DNA of 64,000 nucleotides from Streptomyces sp. Tue6028 (GTDB lineage: Bacteria > Actinomycetota > Actinomycetes > Streptomycetales > Streptomycetaceae), in the NCBI RefSeq assembly GCF_002300165.1, contig NZ_MLCE01000026.1, positions 248,001 to 312,000 of the forward strand. Direction: 5' to 3'. This document shows, in pieces, positions 27,844 through 36,399 of this stretch; the stretch's first letter is position 1, and every line of letters starts with the position of its first letter. The position numbers were made by a program, and so were the translations under genes. The notes under the pieces were generated by a model, which worked only from the letters and a program-made list of their open reading frames with translations, did no database searches and was not told the DNA's origin.

Positions 27844-27873
27844 GTGAGGATGATGCGGTGTCAGTACGGCGCG

Positions 27874-28515
27874 CTAGACGCCCAACTCCTGCGCCAGTAC
27901 CGCCGCTTGCACCCTGTTGCGCATCTCCAGCTTCCCCAGCAGACGGCTGACATGGGTCTTCGCCGTCGCCTCCGCCATGTCCAGGCGCGCCGCGATCTCC
28001 GCGTTCGACAGCCCCTCGCCGAGGCAGGACAGCACCTCGCGCTCTCGCCGGGTCAGGGTGTCCAGCACGGCCGCGTCGGCGGACGGCTCGCGCACCGGCC
28101 CGGCGGCGAACTCCGCGATCAGCCGGCGCGTGACCGCCGGCGCGACGATCCCCTCCCCGCGCGCCACCGTCCGTACCGCCGTCAGCAGGTCCTGCGCCTC
28201 GGTGTTCTTCAGCAGGAAGCCGGCGGCGCCCGCGCGCAGCGCACCGAACACGTACGCGTCGAGGTCGAAGGTGGTGAGCACCAGGACGTCGGCGAGCCGC
28301 TCCGCGACGACCTGCCGGGTGGCCGACACCCCGTCCAGCCGGGGCATCTGCACGTCCATCAGGACCAGGTCCGGCCGTAGCAGGCGAGCCTGCCGCACCG
28401 CCTCCTCCCCGTCCGCCGCCTCACCGACCACCTCGATGTCGGGCGCGCTGCGCAGGATGAGGACAAGGCCGGCGCGCACGGCGGACTGGTCCTCGGCGAC
28501 GACCACCCGGATCAT
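27874..28515 (-). CDS. chiR: NarL/LuxR-type response regulator ChiR
   Basis: DNA-binding response regulator of 213 residues. The receiver domain (1-120) has the acidic pocket ED (8-9), phospho-acceptor D54 in LVLMDVQMP, the switch residue in LVLTTFD, and lysine in FLLKNT. The C-terminal LuxR-type helix-turn-helix is LTRREREVLSCLGEGLSNAEIAARLDMAEATAKTHVS. Its ATG overlaps the kinase stop by 4 bp (ATGA). In S. coelicolor the pair next to chiC (ChiS/ChiR) influences chitinase production. The gene lies between chiS and the chiC promoter, on the same strand. Confidence 0.9.
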   Translation of the reverse strand: MIRVVVAEDQSAVRAGLVLILRSAPDIEVVGEAADGEEAVRQARLLRPDLVLMDVQMPRLDGVSATRQVVAERLADVLVLTTFDLDAYVFGALRAGAAGFLLKNTEAQDLLTAVRTVARGEGIVAPAVTRRLIAEFAAGPVREPSADAAVLDTLTRREREVLSCLGEGLSNAEIAARLDMAEATAKTHVSRLLGKLEMRNRVQAAVLAQELGV

Positions 28516-29705
28516 GCGGCTACTCCTCGGTTCAGGGGCAGGGCGGCCCGCACGGTCCAGACCCTCCCGGCGGGGGAGTCCTCGGGACCGGCCTCGAACG
28601 TGCCGTGCAGCAGGGCCACCCGTTCCCGCATGCCGACCAGGCCGGCCCCCGAGCCCGGCGCCCGCGGTCGGTCCCGGTCGGCGTACGGACTGCTGACCCG
28701 CGTGGTGAGCCAGTCGTCCCGCAGCGCCAGCGCGACCGTCACCCGGCCCGGGCCCGCGTGCTTGAGCGCGTTGGTCAGGGACTCCTGGACGATGCGGTAC
28801 GCGGCGAGCTCGACCGGCGCGGGCACCTTGCCGTGGTCCGCGCTGAGCCCGACGTCCAGCCCGTTGGCGCGTGCACCGTCCACCAGCGCGCCGAGCCCGT
28901 CCAGGGTGGGCGCCGCGGCCGGCCTGTTGTCCCCGCTGCCGTCGCGCAGGATGCCGATCAGCCGCTGCATCTCGGCGAGTCCCTCGACGCTGTTCTCCCG
29001 GATGACGGCGAGGGCGTCCTCGGACGTCTTCGGATCGCGGAGCGAGAGCGCGGCCGTGGAGTGGATGGCGATGGCGGACAGGTGGTTGGCGACCATGTCG
29101 TGCAACTCCCGTGCCATCCTGGCCCGTTCGGCCGTGACCGCCTGGACCCGGTCCATCTCGGCCAGCAGCGCCGTCTGTTCGGCACGCAGCCGTTCCGCGA
29201 CGGCGGTGTCACGGTGGTTGCGGACGATCCAGCCGGTGGCCGCCGGGGTGAAGGTCACCAGACCGGTGAACGCCCCGATCAGCAGGCCCTCCGGCTTCCG
29301 CCACAGGGCGACCGGCCACACGGTCGAGATCACCGTGACCAGCCCCGTGATCCAGGGAATGCGGCGGGCCGCGGCCGGCGAGCCGTACAGGACCGCCGCG
29401 TACACCAGGTCGGTGAACAACACCACGCTGGCCAGGCTGCCCCGCGTCAGCAGATCCGCCACGAGGGCGACCGTGCCGATGAGCAGGGCGGTCCGCGGCC
29501 GGGTGCGCCGCATCAGCTCACAGCCGGCCAGGACGACCAGCGGGACGAGGACCGCCCAGCCCTGGTCGACGCGCGCCATCGGATCGTTCGGGCCACGGCT
29601 GTGGAGACCGACGCCCCACAGCGTGAGCCCGCCGAGCAGCCCGCCGACCGCGATGCGCACGTCGTCGCGGTGCGGGCGGGGGAGCGTCAGGGCCATGCCC
29701 TCCAT
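28512..29705 (-). CDS. chiS: Sensor histidine kinase ChiS
   Basis: HisKA_3-type sensor kinase of about 397 residues. Roughly five to six membrane helices occupy the first 150 residues (e.g. IAVGGLLGGLTLWGVGL, AVLVPLVVLAGCEL), with no sizeable external domain, so the signal may be sensed in the membrane. The phospho-acceptor is H202 in ARMARELHDMVANHLSAIAIHS. The ATPase part has VQESLTNALKHAGPG and GAGLVGMRERVALL. The start is uncertain: ATG 29705 gives this length, while ATG 29696 lies right after GGATGGAGG. The divergent membrane-protein gene shares its promoter region. Confidence 0.88.
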   Translation of the reverse strand: MEGMALTLPRPHRDDVRIAVGGLLGGLTLWGVGLHSRGPNDPMARVDQGWAVLVPLVVLAGCELMRRTRPRTALLIGTVALVADLLTRGSLASVVLFTDLVYAAVLYGSPAAARRIPWITGLVTVISTVWPVALWRKPEGLLIGAFTGLVTFTPAATGWIVRNHRDTAVAERLRAEQTALLAEMDRVQAVTAERARMARELHDMVANHLSAIAIHSTAALSLRDPKTSEDALAVIRENSVEGLAEMQRLIGILRDGSGDNRPAAAPTLDGLGALVDGARANGLDVGLSADHGKVPAPVELAAYRIVQESLTNALKHAGPGRVTVALALRDDWLTTRVSSPYADRDRPRAPGSGAGLVGMRERVALLHGTFEAGPEDSPAGRVWTVRAALPLNRGVAA

Positions 29706-29849
29706 CCAACACGGCCGCCGGACCGCCCGCGTGCTCCCGGGGAACGGTCCCCGACTGCATCTTTCGATGTATCGCGGTTTCGTCACCGACGACGACGAAG
29801 CGCGCCTTTGCAGCGACGAGCCTGGAACGACGAGCGAGAGGAGCGAACC

Positions 29850-30431
29850 GTGATCGTCGGACTGGTCATCGCCTGCGAGGTGGGCTTCTGGGTGCTGCTC
29901 GCCGCCGGCCTGGGGGCCCGCTACCTGCTGAGACTGCGGCGCACCGGCGCGGCGCTGCTGCTGTGCGAGCCGCTGCTGGAGGTGGTGCTGTTCGTGGCGA
30001 CGGCCGTCGACCTCAGGAACGGGGGCGAGCCGGGCTGGGAACACGGCCTGGCGGCGCTCTACATCGGCTTCACCGTCGGCTACGGGCACTTCACGGTCCG
30101 ATGGCTCGACGGCCACGCCGCCCACCGGCTGGCCGGCGGCCCGCGCCCGCCGAAACCGCCGCGCCACGGGGCGGCCCGCGCCCGGTACGAGGGCCGGCTC
30201 TGGCTGCGCACTCTGCTCGCGTCCGCCGTCGCCCTCGGCCTGCTCCAGTCCGCGGTCTGGTACGTGGGCGACTCCGGCGACACCGGCCCGCTGCGCTCCT
30301 GGCAGTGGGTCGCCCTGCGGATCGTCGTGATCCACGGGCTGATCGCGCTGTCCTACCTGCTCTGGCCCAAGAGGAGCCCGGCCGCCGCTGCCGCCCGCGA
30401 GAAGGAGGGCCGTACCCTGACCGGGCGATGA
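29850..30431 (+). CDS. Four-helix integral membrane protein of unknown function
   Basis: A 193-residue protein I do not recognise by name. Four membrane helices are predicted (about 2-24, 33-53, 120-142 and 153-172), with a basic, proline-rich loop between the second and third (GGPRPPKPPRHGAARARYEG) that should face the cytoplasm. Similar proteins are common in streptomycetes. GAGAGGAG precedes the GTG at 29850. It ends 15 bp before an OmpR-type response regulator and is likely in that operon, which suggests it takes part in sensing or in the response. It is divergent from chiS. Confidence 0.75.
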   Translation: MIVGLVIACEVGFWVLLAAGLGARYLLRLRRTGAALLLCEPLLEVVLFVATAVDLRNGGEPGWEHGLAALYIGFTVGYGHFTVRWLDGHAAHRLAGGPRPPKPPRHGAARARYEGRLWLRTLLASAVALGLLQSAVWYVGDSGDTGPLRSWQWVALRIVVIHGLIALSYLLWPKRSPAAAAAREKEGRTLTGR

Positions 30432-30446
30432 GGAGGGGCGAGGCGC

Positions 30447-31127
30447 ATGAGCGGTGCGGTACTGGTCGTCGACGACGACGCGGCGATACGACGGTCACTG
30501 GAACGCGGGCTGCGACTGAGCGGCTTCCGGGTCCGCACCGCCGACAGCGGTCCCGAGGCCCTCGACGCGGTCCGCGACGAGCCGCCGGACGTGCTCGTCC
30601 TGGACGTCTCGATGCCCGGCATGAGCGGCATCGAGGTGTGCACCCGGCTCCGCGACGACGGGCGGGACCTGCCGGTGCTCATGCTCTCCGCGCTCGACGA
30701 GACCGCCGACCGCATCGCCGGACTCCAGGCGGGCGGCGACGACTACCTGGTCAAGCCGTTCGCCCTCCAGGAACTCGTGCTCCGGCTGCACGCACTGCTG
30801 CGCCGCCGCCCCCCGACGGGTCACGAGGTGCTGCGGGTGGCGGGCCTGGTCGTCGACCCGGCCGCCCGCACCGCCGAGCGCGACGGCAGGGCCCTGGAGC
30901 TGACCCGGCGGGAATTCGAACTCCTCGAAGTGCTCGCCCGCAACGCCGGGCTCGTCCTCACCCGCGACCAGCTCCTGGAGCGCGTGTGGGGCTACGACTT
31001 CGATGTGCGCACCGACGCCGTGGACACCTTCGTCAGCTATCTGCGCCGCAAACTGGAGGCGGGCGGAGCCGGGCGGCTGGTGCACACCGTGCGCGGGGTG
31101 GGCTTCGTCCTGCGGGAGGAGCCGTGA
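30447..31127 (+). CDS. OmpR/PhoB-type response regulator
   Basis: DNA-binding response regulator of 226 residues. The receiver domain has DDD (9-11), phospho-acceptor D53 in VLVLDVSMPG, the switch serine in VLMLSALD, and lysine in DDYLVKPF. The C-terminal winged helix ends in DTFVSYLRRKLEAGGAGRLVHTVRGVGFVLR, a strong OmpR-family match. The downstream sensor kinase overlaps it by 4 bp (GTGA). The pattern is that of MprA/CseB-type regulators. Targets are unknown, though the two small exported proteins that follow the kinase are candidates. Confidence 0.92.
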   Translation: MSGAVLVVDDDAAIRRSLERGLRLSGFRVRTADSGPEALDAVRDEPPDVLVLDVSMPGMSGIEVCTRLRDDGRDLPVLMLSALDETADRIAGLQAGGDDYLVKPFALQELVLRLHALLRRRPPTGHEVLRVAGLVVDPAARTAERDGRALELTRREFELLEVLARNAGLVLTRDQLLERVWGYDFDVRTDAVDTFVSYLRRKLEAGGAGRLVHTVRGVGFVLREEP

Positions 31128-32587
31128 GGCTCTCGACCCGTATCGGGCTCGCCGTCGGACTCACCGTGCCCCTGCTCGTCCTGGCCTCCGGCTGGCTCCT
31201 CCTCCAGCTGGTCTCCCGGGACCTGCACCGGGTGGAGGACGACCACCTGCGCAAGCGGGCCGCGGCCGTCGTCCCCGACGCCCTCGCGCTGCTGCGGGCC
31301 GGCGCCAACGACCGCCCCAAGGCTGCCGACACCAGGGAACGGCGGCTCTACAGCGCCGCCCTCGACGTCGGCGTACGCGTCGTCGGACCGGGGACGACGT
31401 ACAGCGGCGGACCGCAGCCGGACCCCTCCGTCCCGCTGCCGGACCACACGTCCGTCCCGGTCACCGTCCGCGCCGACGGCGACAGTTGGCGGGCGCTGTC
31501 CGTGCCGGTCGCGGGCGCCCGTGTGTCGGGCACCCTGTGGGTCTTCGCGCAGGACACCGCCGACCGTGCCCAACTCCATCTGGTGCGTCGGCGCGTGGTC
31601 ACCACCGCGCTGCTCGCGGCCCCGCTCTCCGGCCTGCTCGCGTGGGGTGTCGCCGCCGGGGCGGGCCGCCCGCTGCGCCGCCTCAACCGCCGCGCCGCCG
31701 GCCTCGATCCGCGGACCAGCACCGCCCGGCTGCACCACGAGCCGACCGGGCTGACCGAGGTGGACGAACTGGCCGCCACCCTGCAGACGGTCCTCGCCCG
31801 CTACGACGCCCAGGCCGTGCGCACCGGTGAGGCCCTGGACACCGCGCGCTCCTTCGCCACCGCGGCCTCGCACGAACTGCGCACCCCGCTGATGAGCATG
31901 GGCACCAACCTCGACATCCTCGCCGACCATCCAGGCCTCCCCGACCCGGACCGCACCGAGGTCCTCACCGACCTGCGCCGCGAACACGCACGGCTGCTCG
32001 GCCTGCTGGTCATGCTGCGCGAACTGGGGCGCGGGGACCTGGTGGAGGCGGAGGCGCTGCGGACCGTCGACCTGCCGGAGGCCGCCGACGCCGCGGTGGC
32101 CGAGGCCCGGCGGCGCGCCCCCGGAGCCCGGATCACCCTGGATACGGACCCCGGGCTCACCGTCCACGGCTGGGAACCCGGCCTGCGACTGCTGCTCGAC
32201 AACCTCCTCGCCAACGCGCTCGCCCACGGCCGGGACGCGGAGCGGCCGGCCGAGGTGACGGTGGCCGTACGGGGAGCGGGGGAGCAGGTGCTGATCACGG
32301 TGGACGACCGCGGACCGGGGGTACCGCCGCAGGCCCGCGCCCAGATCTTCGAACGCTTCCGGCGGGGCCCGGCCAGCACCGGCTCCGGCCTCGGCCTGAC
32401 CCTGGTCGCCCAGCAGACGGCACTGCACCGGGGGAGCGTCACGGTGGCCGACGGCCCGGACGGCACCGGGGCGCGCTTCGAGGTGCGGCTGCCGCGAGCG
32501 GGCGGCGAACTGCCCGGACGCAGGGACTGGCTGATCGGCACAGCGGGGGCGAACCGGTCACAGAGTTTCCCCAAGGACGCCTCCTAG
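31124..32587 (+). CDS. Sensor histidine kinase, HAMP type
   Basis: A 487-residue membrane sensor kinase paired with the preceding regulator. Helix 1 (about 7-28) and helix 2 (about 160-185, TTALLAAPLSGLLAWGVAAGAG) flank an external sensor region of about 130 residues with no cysteines. A HAMP linker follows (RPLRRLNRRAAGLD). Phospho-acceptor H250 lies in FATAASHELRTPLMSMG. The ATPase domain has DNLLANALAHG, DDRGPGVPPQARAQIFERF and GSGLGLTLVAQQ. The GTG start overlaps the regulator stop. Stimulus is unknown; the clean external domain suggests an envelope signal. Confidence 0.9.
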   Translation: MRLSTRIGLAVGLTVPLLVLASGWLLLQLVSRDLHRVEDDHLRKRAAAVVPDALALLRAGANDRPKAADTRERRLYSAALDVGVRVVGPGTTYSGGPQPDPSVPLPDHTSVPVTVRADGDSWRALSVPVAGARVSGTLWVFAQDTADRAQLHLVRRRVVTTALLAAPLSGLLAWGVAAGAGRPLRRLNRRAAGLDPRTSTARLHHEPTGLTEVDELAATLQTVLARYDAQAVRTGEALDTARSFATAASHELRTPLMSMGTNLDILADHPGLPDPDRTEVLTDLRREHARLLGLLVMLRELGRGDLVEAEALRTVDLPEAADAAVAEARRRAPGARITLDTDPGLTVHGWEPGLRLLLDNLLANALAHGRDAERPAEVTVAVRGAGEQVLITVDDRGPGVPPQARAQIFERFRRGPASTGSGLGLTLVAQQTALHRGSVTVADGPDGTGARFEVRLPRAGGELPGRRDWLIGTAGANRSQSFPKDAS

Positions 32588-32638
32588 CCTCCGCTGCGGC
32601 GGACGGACGACGGGGCCGTCCGGGGAACGGAGAGGCAC

Positions 32639-33025
32639 ATGTACGGACGACGACCGCTCATCGCGGGGCTGGCCACGGTGGCACTGCTCGCGGGTGTCAC
32701 GGGCGCGGCCTCGGCGGAGAGCTCTCCCGCGGCGGGGCCGACGGGCGACGGGGCGCAGGCGCTGTGCAAGCGGGCGCCGAAGATCGACCACCGGATCGAC
32801 CGGGCGCTCAAGCGCCTCCAGGCAGGCCCGGGCAGGCGTGGCTCGGTCGCCCGGCTGGAGCAGCGCGTGGCCAACGCGAAGAAGGCAGGTCACGACGAGA
32901 TCGCCACCTACCTGAAGGACCGGCTGACCTTCCGCACGTCGCTGGTGACGACGCTTCAGCAGCGGCAGAAGGATCTGAAGGACGTCCGCACCTGGTGCGC
33001 GGACCACGACAACGGAGCGAGCTGA
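32639..33025 (+). CDS. Small secreted protein, mostly helical
   Basis: A 128-residue exported protein. A signal peptide (RRPLIAGLATVALLAGVTGAASA, cut near residue 27) is followed by about 100 charged residues predicted to be helical (RIDRALKRLQ, RLEQRVANAKKAGHDEIATYLKDRL). Two cysteines, C43 in ALCKRA and one near the end in RTWCADH, could form a disulfide joining the helix ends. ACGGAGAGG precedes the ATG, which is 51 bp after the sensor kinase. Position implies it is a target or partner of that two-component system. No enzyme motif is visible; function is unknown. Confidence 0.75.
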   Translation: MYGRRPLIAGLATVALLAGVTGAASAESSPAAGPTGDGAQALCKRAPKIDHRIDRALKRLQAGPGRRGSVARLEQRVANAKKAGHDEIATYLKDRLTFRTSLVTTLQQRQKDLKDVRTWCADHDNGAS

Positions 33026-33216
33026 TGCGCGCGCTGCGGGTCCTGCCGGCGGTTCTGCTCGCCCTGGGGCTCGCCGTGGGCTGCGGGGCGCACGAGGGTC
33101 CGGCGGACGAGCCGTCGTCCTCGACCCCTTCGGGGTACGCCGACATGCAGAAGAAGGTGGACGCCGCCGAGTCTGCGGCGGCGGAGGCCGACCGGGACGC
33201 GCGCACCGACAAGTGA
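33025..33216 (+). CDS. Small putative lipoprotein
   Basis: A 63-residue product whose ATG shares a base with the stop of the preceding gene (TGATG), so the two are translationally coupled. It begins RALRVLPAVLLALGLAVGCG, a typical signal with a lipobox-like LAVGC; the -3 residue is alanine rather than leucine, a weak spot in the call. The mature part is about 43 residues: a Ser/Pro/Glu linker and a helical tail (MQKKVDAAESAAAEADRD). It resembles a tiny membrane-tethered partner for the secreted protein before it. Confidence 0.65.
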   Translation: MRALRVLPAVLLALGLAVGCGAHEGPADEPSSSTPSGYADMQKKVDAAESAAAEADRDARTDK

Positions 33217-33250
33217 CGGGCGCGGTCCGGTGACCGGCGGGAAGGAAGAA

Positions 33251-33312
33251 GGCGAGGGGCGCCCACGGCACGTCGGTCCGCGTGACGCGGACCGGCCGGG
33301 GCGACCCTCGCC
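33251..33312. terminator. Cruciform-like bidirectional terminator
   Basis: CGGTCCGCGT (33274-33283) and ACGCGGACCG (33285-33294) form a 10-bp palindrome. It is enclosed by GGCGAGGG (33251-33258) pairing with CCCTCGCC (33305-33312). It lies between convergent genes. Confidence 0.7.
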
Positions 33313-33337
33313 GTCCCGATGGCTTCGGGCGTGGGGG

Positions 33338-33910
33338 CTAGCGCTCCCCGCCCGGGACCCAGAGCACGTCGCCGACCTCGCCGTTCGCCGTGCGGGCGAG
33401 GATGAACAGCAGGTCGGACAGCCGGTTGAGGTAGGTCGCGGTGAGCGGGTTCATGGCCTCGCCGTGCACCTCCAGCGCGGCCCACGTGGACCGTTCCGCA
33501 CGGCGGACCACCGTGCAGGCCTGGTGCAGCAGCGCCGCTCCGGGAGTGCCGCCGGGCAGGATGAAGGAGCGCAGCTTCTCCAGCCGCTCGTTGAAGCGGT
33601 CGCAGTCCGCCTCCAGCTTGTCGATGTAGAACTGCTCCACCCGCAGCGGCGGGAACTGCGGGTTCTCGACCACCGGCGTCGACAGGTCCGCGCCCACGTC
33701 GAACAGGTCGTTCTGTACACGGGTGAGGACCGTGATGATCTCCTCGTCGAGCCCGCCCAGCGCGATCGCCGTGCCGATCACCGCGTTCGCCTCGTTGGCG
33801 TCGGCGTACGCCGAGATCCGCAGGTCGGTCTTGGCGACCCTGCTCATGTCGCCGAGGGCCGTGGTGCCCTGGTCGCCGGTCCTGGTGTAGATGCGTGTCA
33901 GATTGACCAT
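33338..33910 (-). CDS. Cob(I)alamin adenosyltransferase, PduO type
   Basis: Transfers the 5'-deoxyadenosyl group of ATP to cob(I)alamin, giving coenzyme B12. It has 190 residues. The N-terminal ATP motif is TRIYTRTGDQGTTALGDMSRV, followed by ADANEANAVIGTA and the C-terminal helical core CTVVRRAERSTW and NPLTATYLNRLSDLLFILAR, all standard for PduO/MMAB enzymes. Adenosylcobalamin is used by methylmalonyl-CoA mutase, whose helper MeaB and epimerase are encoded at 56546-59330. A homologue sits near nucS in mycobacteria as well, as I recall. Confidence 0.95.
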   Translation of the reverse strand: MVNLTRIYTRTGDQGTTALGDMSRVAKTDLRISAYADANEANAVIGTAIALGGLDEEIITVLTRVQNDLFDVGADLSTPVVENPQFPPLRVEQFYIDKLEADCDRFNERLEKLRSFILPGGTPGAALLHQACTVVRRAERSTWAALEVHGEAMNPLTATYLNRLSDLLFILARTANGEVGDVLWVPGGER

Positions 33911-33923
33911 GAGGCCAGCGTAG

Positions 33924-34673
33924 TTACGCTCCGGCCGTCCGGAAGACCCGTGTGCCCACCGTCACGGAGAGCGCGGTGAAGGCGAGGGCCGCGACGACGC
34001 CGTACAGCATGTGGGCCGTGGCGTACGAGCCCACGTACGCGTCGCGCACCGCGTCCACCAGATAGCGGAACGGGACGAAGTGCGAGAGCACGTCCAGCCA
34101 GCCCGGCGCGAGGCTCATCGGCAGCATCAGGCCGGACAGGAGCATGGACGGCATGGTCAGGGCGTTGACCGCGGGACCGAACTCCTGCGGGGTGGTGACC
34201 TTCATCGCCATCGCGTACGACAGCGAGCCCAGCGAGACGGTGAGCAGCGCGACGAACGCGAATCCGATGAGCACGCCCGGCAGCGGGGCGCGCAGCCCCA
34301 TCGCTACCGCGGCCAGCACCAGCAGCACCGCCTGGAAGACGAAGACGGTGGCGTCGCGCAGCACCCGGCCCAGCAGCAGGGCGAGCCGGCTGACGGGCGT
34401 CACCCGCATCCGCTCCAGCACCCCCTGGCCGTTCTCGATGATGACGGCGAAGCCCGCGAACGCTGCGCCGAACAGGCCGAGTTGGAGCAGCAGTCCGGGC
34501 ACGAGCAGCTGCCACGAGCTGCCCCGCCCGCCCAGCGGCAGCCCGGTGAGCAGGGGGCCGAAGAACAGCAGGTAGAGCAGCGGCATCAGCACGCCGAAGA
34601 GCAGCGCGAAGCGCGAGCGCAGCGACTGGCGCAGGTACCGGCCGTAGATGAGGGCGGTGTCGTGAAGAAGCAT
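33924..34673 (-). CDS. ABC-2 type permease, drug-export class
   Basis: Membrane half of an ABC exporter, 249 residues with six predicted helices. It has the ABC-2/DrrB-like features: the long helix pair around LLFGVLMPLLYLLFFGPLL, the conserved ENGQGVLERMRVTPVSR cytoplasmic elbow that docks onto the ATPase, and LSGLMLPMSLAPGWLDVLSHFVPFRYLVDA near the end. It lies 10 bp after the ATPase gene. A TetR regulator divergent from the ATPase probably controls both. The substrate is unknown; family members export drugs or lipids. Confidence 0.9.
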   Translation of the reverse strand: MLLHDTALIYGRYLRQSLRSRFALLFGVLMPLLYLLFFGPLLTGLPLGGRGSSWQLLVPGLLLQLGLFGAAFAGFAVIIENGQGVLERMRVTPVSRLALLLGRVLRDATVFVFQAVLLVLAAVAMGLRAPLPGVLIGFAFVALLTVSLGSLSYAMAMKVTTPQEFGPAVNALTMPSMLLSGLMLPMSLAPGWLDVLSHFVPFRYLVDAVRDAYVGSYATAHMLYGVVAALAFTALSVTVGTRVFRTAGA

Positions 34674-34683
34674 CGGGGCGGTC

Positions 34684-35466
34684 CTATACGGCTACGGGGG
34701 CGGTGTCGGCCGGGGCCGGCCCGCGTCCGGTGACGGCGAGGAAGGTGTCCTGGAGCGAGGCGTCTGCCGAGCCGGCGTACGCGAGTTTCAGGGCGTCCGG
34801 CGTGCCCTCGGCCGCGACCACGCCCCGGTCGACGATCACCAGGCGGTCGGAGAGGGCGTCGGCCTCGTCCAGATAGTGGGTGGTGAGGAACACCGTCGTG
34901 CCGTGGTCGTCGCGCAGACGGCGGATCAGGTCCCAGAGGTCGGCGCGGCTGCCCGGGTCCAGACCGGTCGTCGGCTCGTCCAGGAAGAGCACCCGGGGCC
35001 GGTGCGTGAGGGCCATCGCGATGTCCAGGCGGCGCCGCTGGCCGCCGGACAGCGCCGACGTCCTGCGGTCCAGCAGCTCCGTCAGGCCGAGGTCGTGGGC
35101 CAGTTCCTCGGCGCGCGCCACGGCTCGGGCCTTCGGCAGGCGGTACAGGCGGCCCTGGGTGACCAGTTCCTCCCGCGCGGTGATCTGCCCGTCGACGCCG
35201 CCCGACTGCGCGACGTAGCCGCAGGCCCGGCGCACCCCGGCGGGGTCGGTGGCCAGGTCGTGGCCCGCGACGGTGGCGGCGCCGCCCGTCGGCGCGAGCA
35301 GGGTGGTGAGCATCCGGAGCGTGGTCGTCTTGCCCGCGCCGTTCGGGCCGAGGAATCCGAGGATCTCGCCCGGCCGCACGGTGAGGTCGATGCCGCGCAC
35401 CGCCTCCACGGGGCCGCTCTTCGTCTGGAAGGTACGGGCCAGGCCGGCCGTACTGATGATTGCCAT
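34684..35466 (-). CDS. ABC transporter ATPase, DrrA-like
   Basis: Nucleotide-binding subunit for the downstream permease, 260 residues. Walker A is GFLGPNGAGKTTTLRML, the signature is SALSGGQRRRLDIAMAL, Walker B is VLFLDEPTTGLDPGSR, and the switch histidine is in VFLTTHYLDEADAL. The family is daunorubicin-resistance type, with a C-terminal region containing GTPDALKLAYAG. The ATG at 35466 begins MAIISTAGLARTFQ; an upstream in-frame reading crosses the operator and is not supported. TetR-type repression from the adjacent gene is expected. Confidence 0.92.
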   Translation of the reverse strand: MAIISTAGLARTFQTKSGPVEAVRGIDLTVRPGEILGFLGPNGAGKTTTLRMLTTLLAPTGGAATVAGHDLATDPAGVRRACGYVAQSGGVDGQITAREELVTQGRLYRLPKARAVARAEELAHDLGLTELLDRRTSALSGGQRRRLDIAMALTHRPRVLFLDEPTTGLDPGSRADLWDLIRRLRDDHGTTVFLTTHYLDEADALSDRLVIVDRGVVAAEGTPDALKLAYAGSADASLQDTFLAVTGRGPAPADTAPVAV

Positions 35467-35482
35467 GCCGCCCAGAAAAACA

Positions 35483-35519
35483 GAGTCACTGAAATTTTGC
35501 AATGACTCCAAGATTTCAG
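35483..35519. promoter_or_regulatory. Overlapping inverted repeats, candidate TetR operator
   Basis: GAGTCA (35483-35488) pairs with TGACTC (35503-35508), and CTGAAAT (35489-35495) pairs with ATTTCAG (35513-35519). The two palindromes interlock. The AT-rich island lies in the 81-bp gap between the divergent ABC and TetR genes, the expected place for the repressor. Confidence 0.65.
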
Positions 35520-35547
35520 GAGCTCCAGCGAAAGTTACGATGCGGGC

Positions 35548-36189
35548 ATGGCTGAAGGGCTCAGGGAGCGGAAGAAGCGCCAGACCAGGCAGTACATCTC
35601 GGACGTCGCCACGGGGCTGTTCCTGGAACGGGGCTTCGACGCGGTGACGGTGGCGGAGGTCGCGGACGCGGCGAACGTCTCCGTGAACACCGTCTACAAC
35701 TACTTCCCGGCCAAGGAGGACCTCTTCCTCGACCGCTCCCGGGGTGTCGTCGACCGGCTGGCGCGCTGGGTGCGCGGCCGGAGCGAGGGTGAGTCCGCCG
35801 CCGCCGCGGTCCTGCGCGAACTGCGGGAGGAGGCGGAGGCCGTCTCGCCCCGGCTCGGCCTGATGGTCGGATATGCCCGCTTCATGCACGTCATCCACGA
35901 AGCCCCCGCGCTCCGTTCGCGGTTGTGGGCGATCGCCCAGGAGGTCCTCGACAACCTGGAGGAGGCGCTGCGCGAGGAGACCGGCGCGGCCGACGACGAC
36001 CCGCTGCCCGGTCTGGTGGCCGGCCAGATCAACTGGATCCACCAGACCGTGATGTCCGTCATCGGCAGGAAGATGATGGCCGGGCGCGACCCGGGCGAAG
36101 TGTCACGCGAGGTGCTCGTCCTCCTCGACGACATGGAGGACCTTTTGAGCGAGAAGGTCCTCAACTACGCCGTACGGGGGGCGCCATGA
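35548..36189 (+). CDS. TetR-family transcriptional regulator
   Basis: A 213-residue repressor-type protein. The N-terminal helix-turn-helix is complete (YISDVATGLFLERGFDAVTVAEVADAANVSVNTVYNYFPAKEDLF, residues about 13-57). The ligand-binding C-terminal part (60-213) is helical and carries no further recognisable motif. It starts at ATG 35548 and is divergent from the ABC exporter genes, with interlocking palindromes in between. The usual model is repression of the exporter and of itself, released by the exported compound. Confidence 0.9.
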   Translation: MAEGLRERKKRQTRQYISDVATGLFLERGFDAVTVAEVADAANVSVNTVYNYFPAKEDLFLDRSRGVVDRLARWVRGRSEGESAAAAVLRELREEAEAVSPRLGLMVGYARFMHVIHEAPALRSRLWAIAQEVLDNLEEALREETGAADDDPLPGLVAGQINWIHQTVMSVIGRKMMAGRDPGEVSREVLVLLDDMEDLLSEKVLNYAVRGAP

Positions 36190-36399
36190 CCCGTGCCGGT
36201 GTGATGTCCGTCAGATGAGACGTGACGCGCATTACTTACCGGTCACACAGGCCCTCACGAGCGCTAGGGTCCGCCGGAGAGGCAACTCAGGGTTACCCCG
36301 GGTCGCCTTGCGAAGTCAGCGCCGGTCGACCCAGCTGACCTTTCTTTCGGCTGGGGGTCCGGGGGGCGTCCCCCGGGGAAACGCAGTAGGGGAGTCGGA

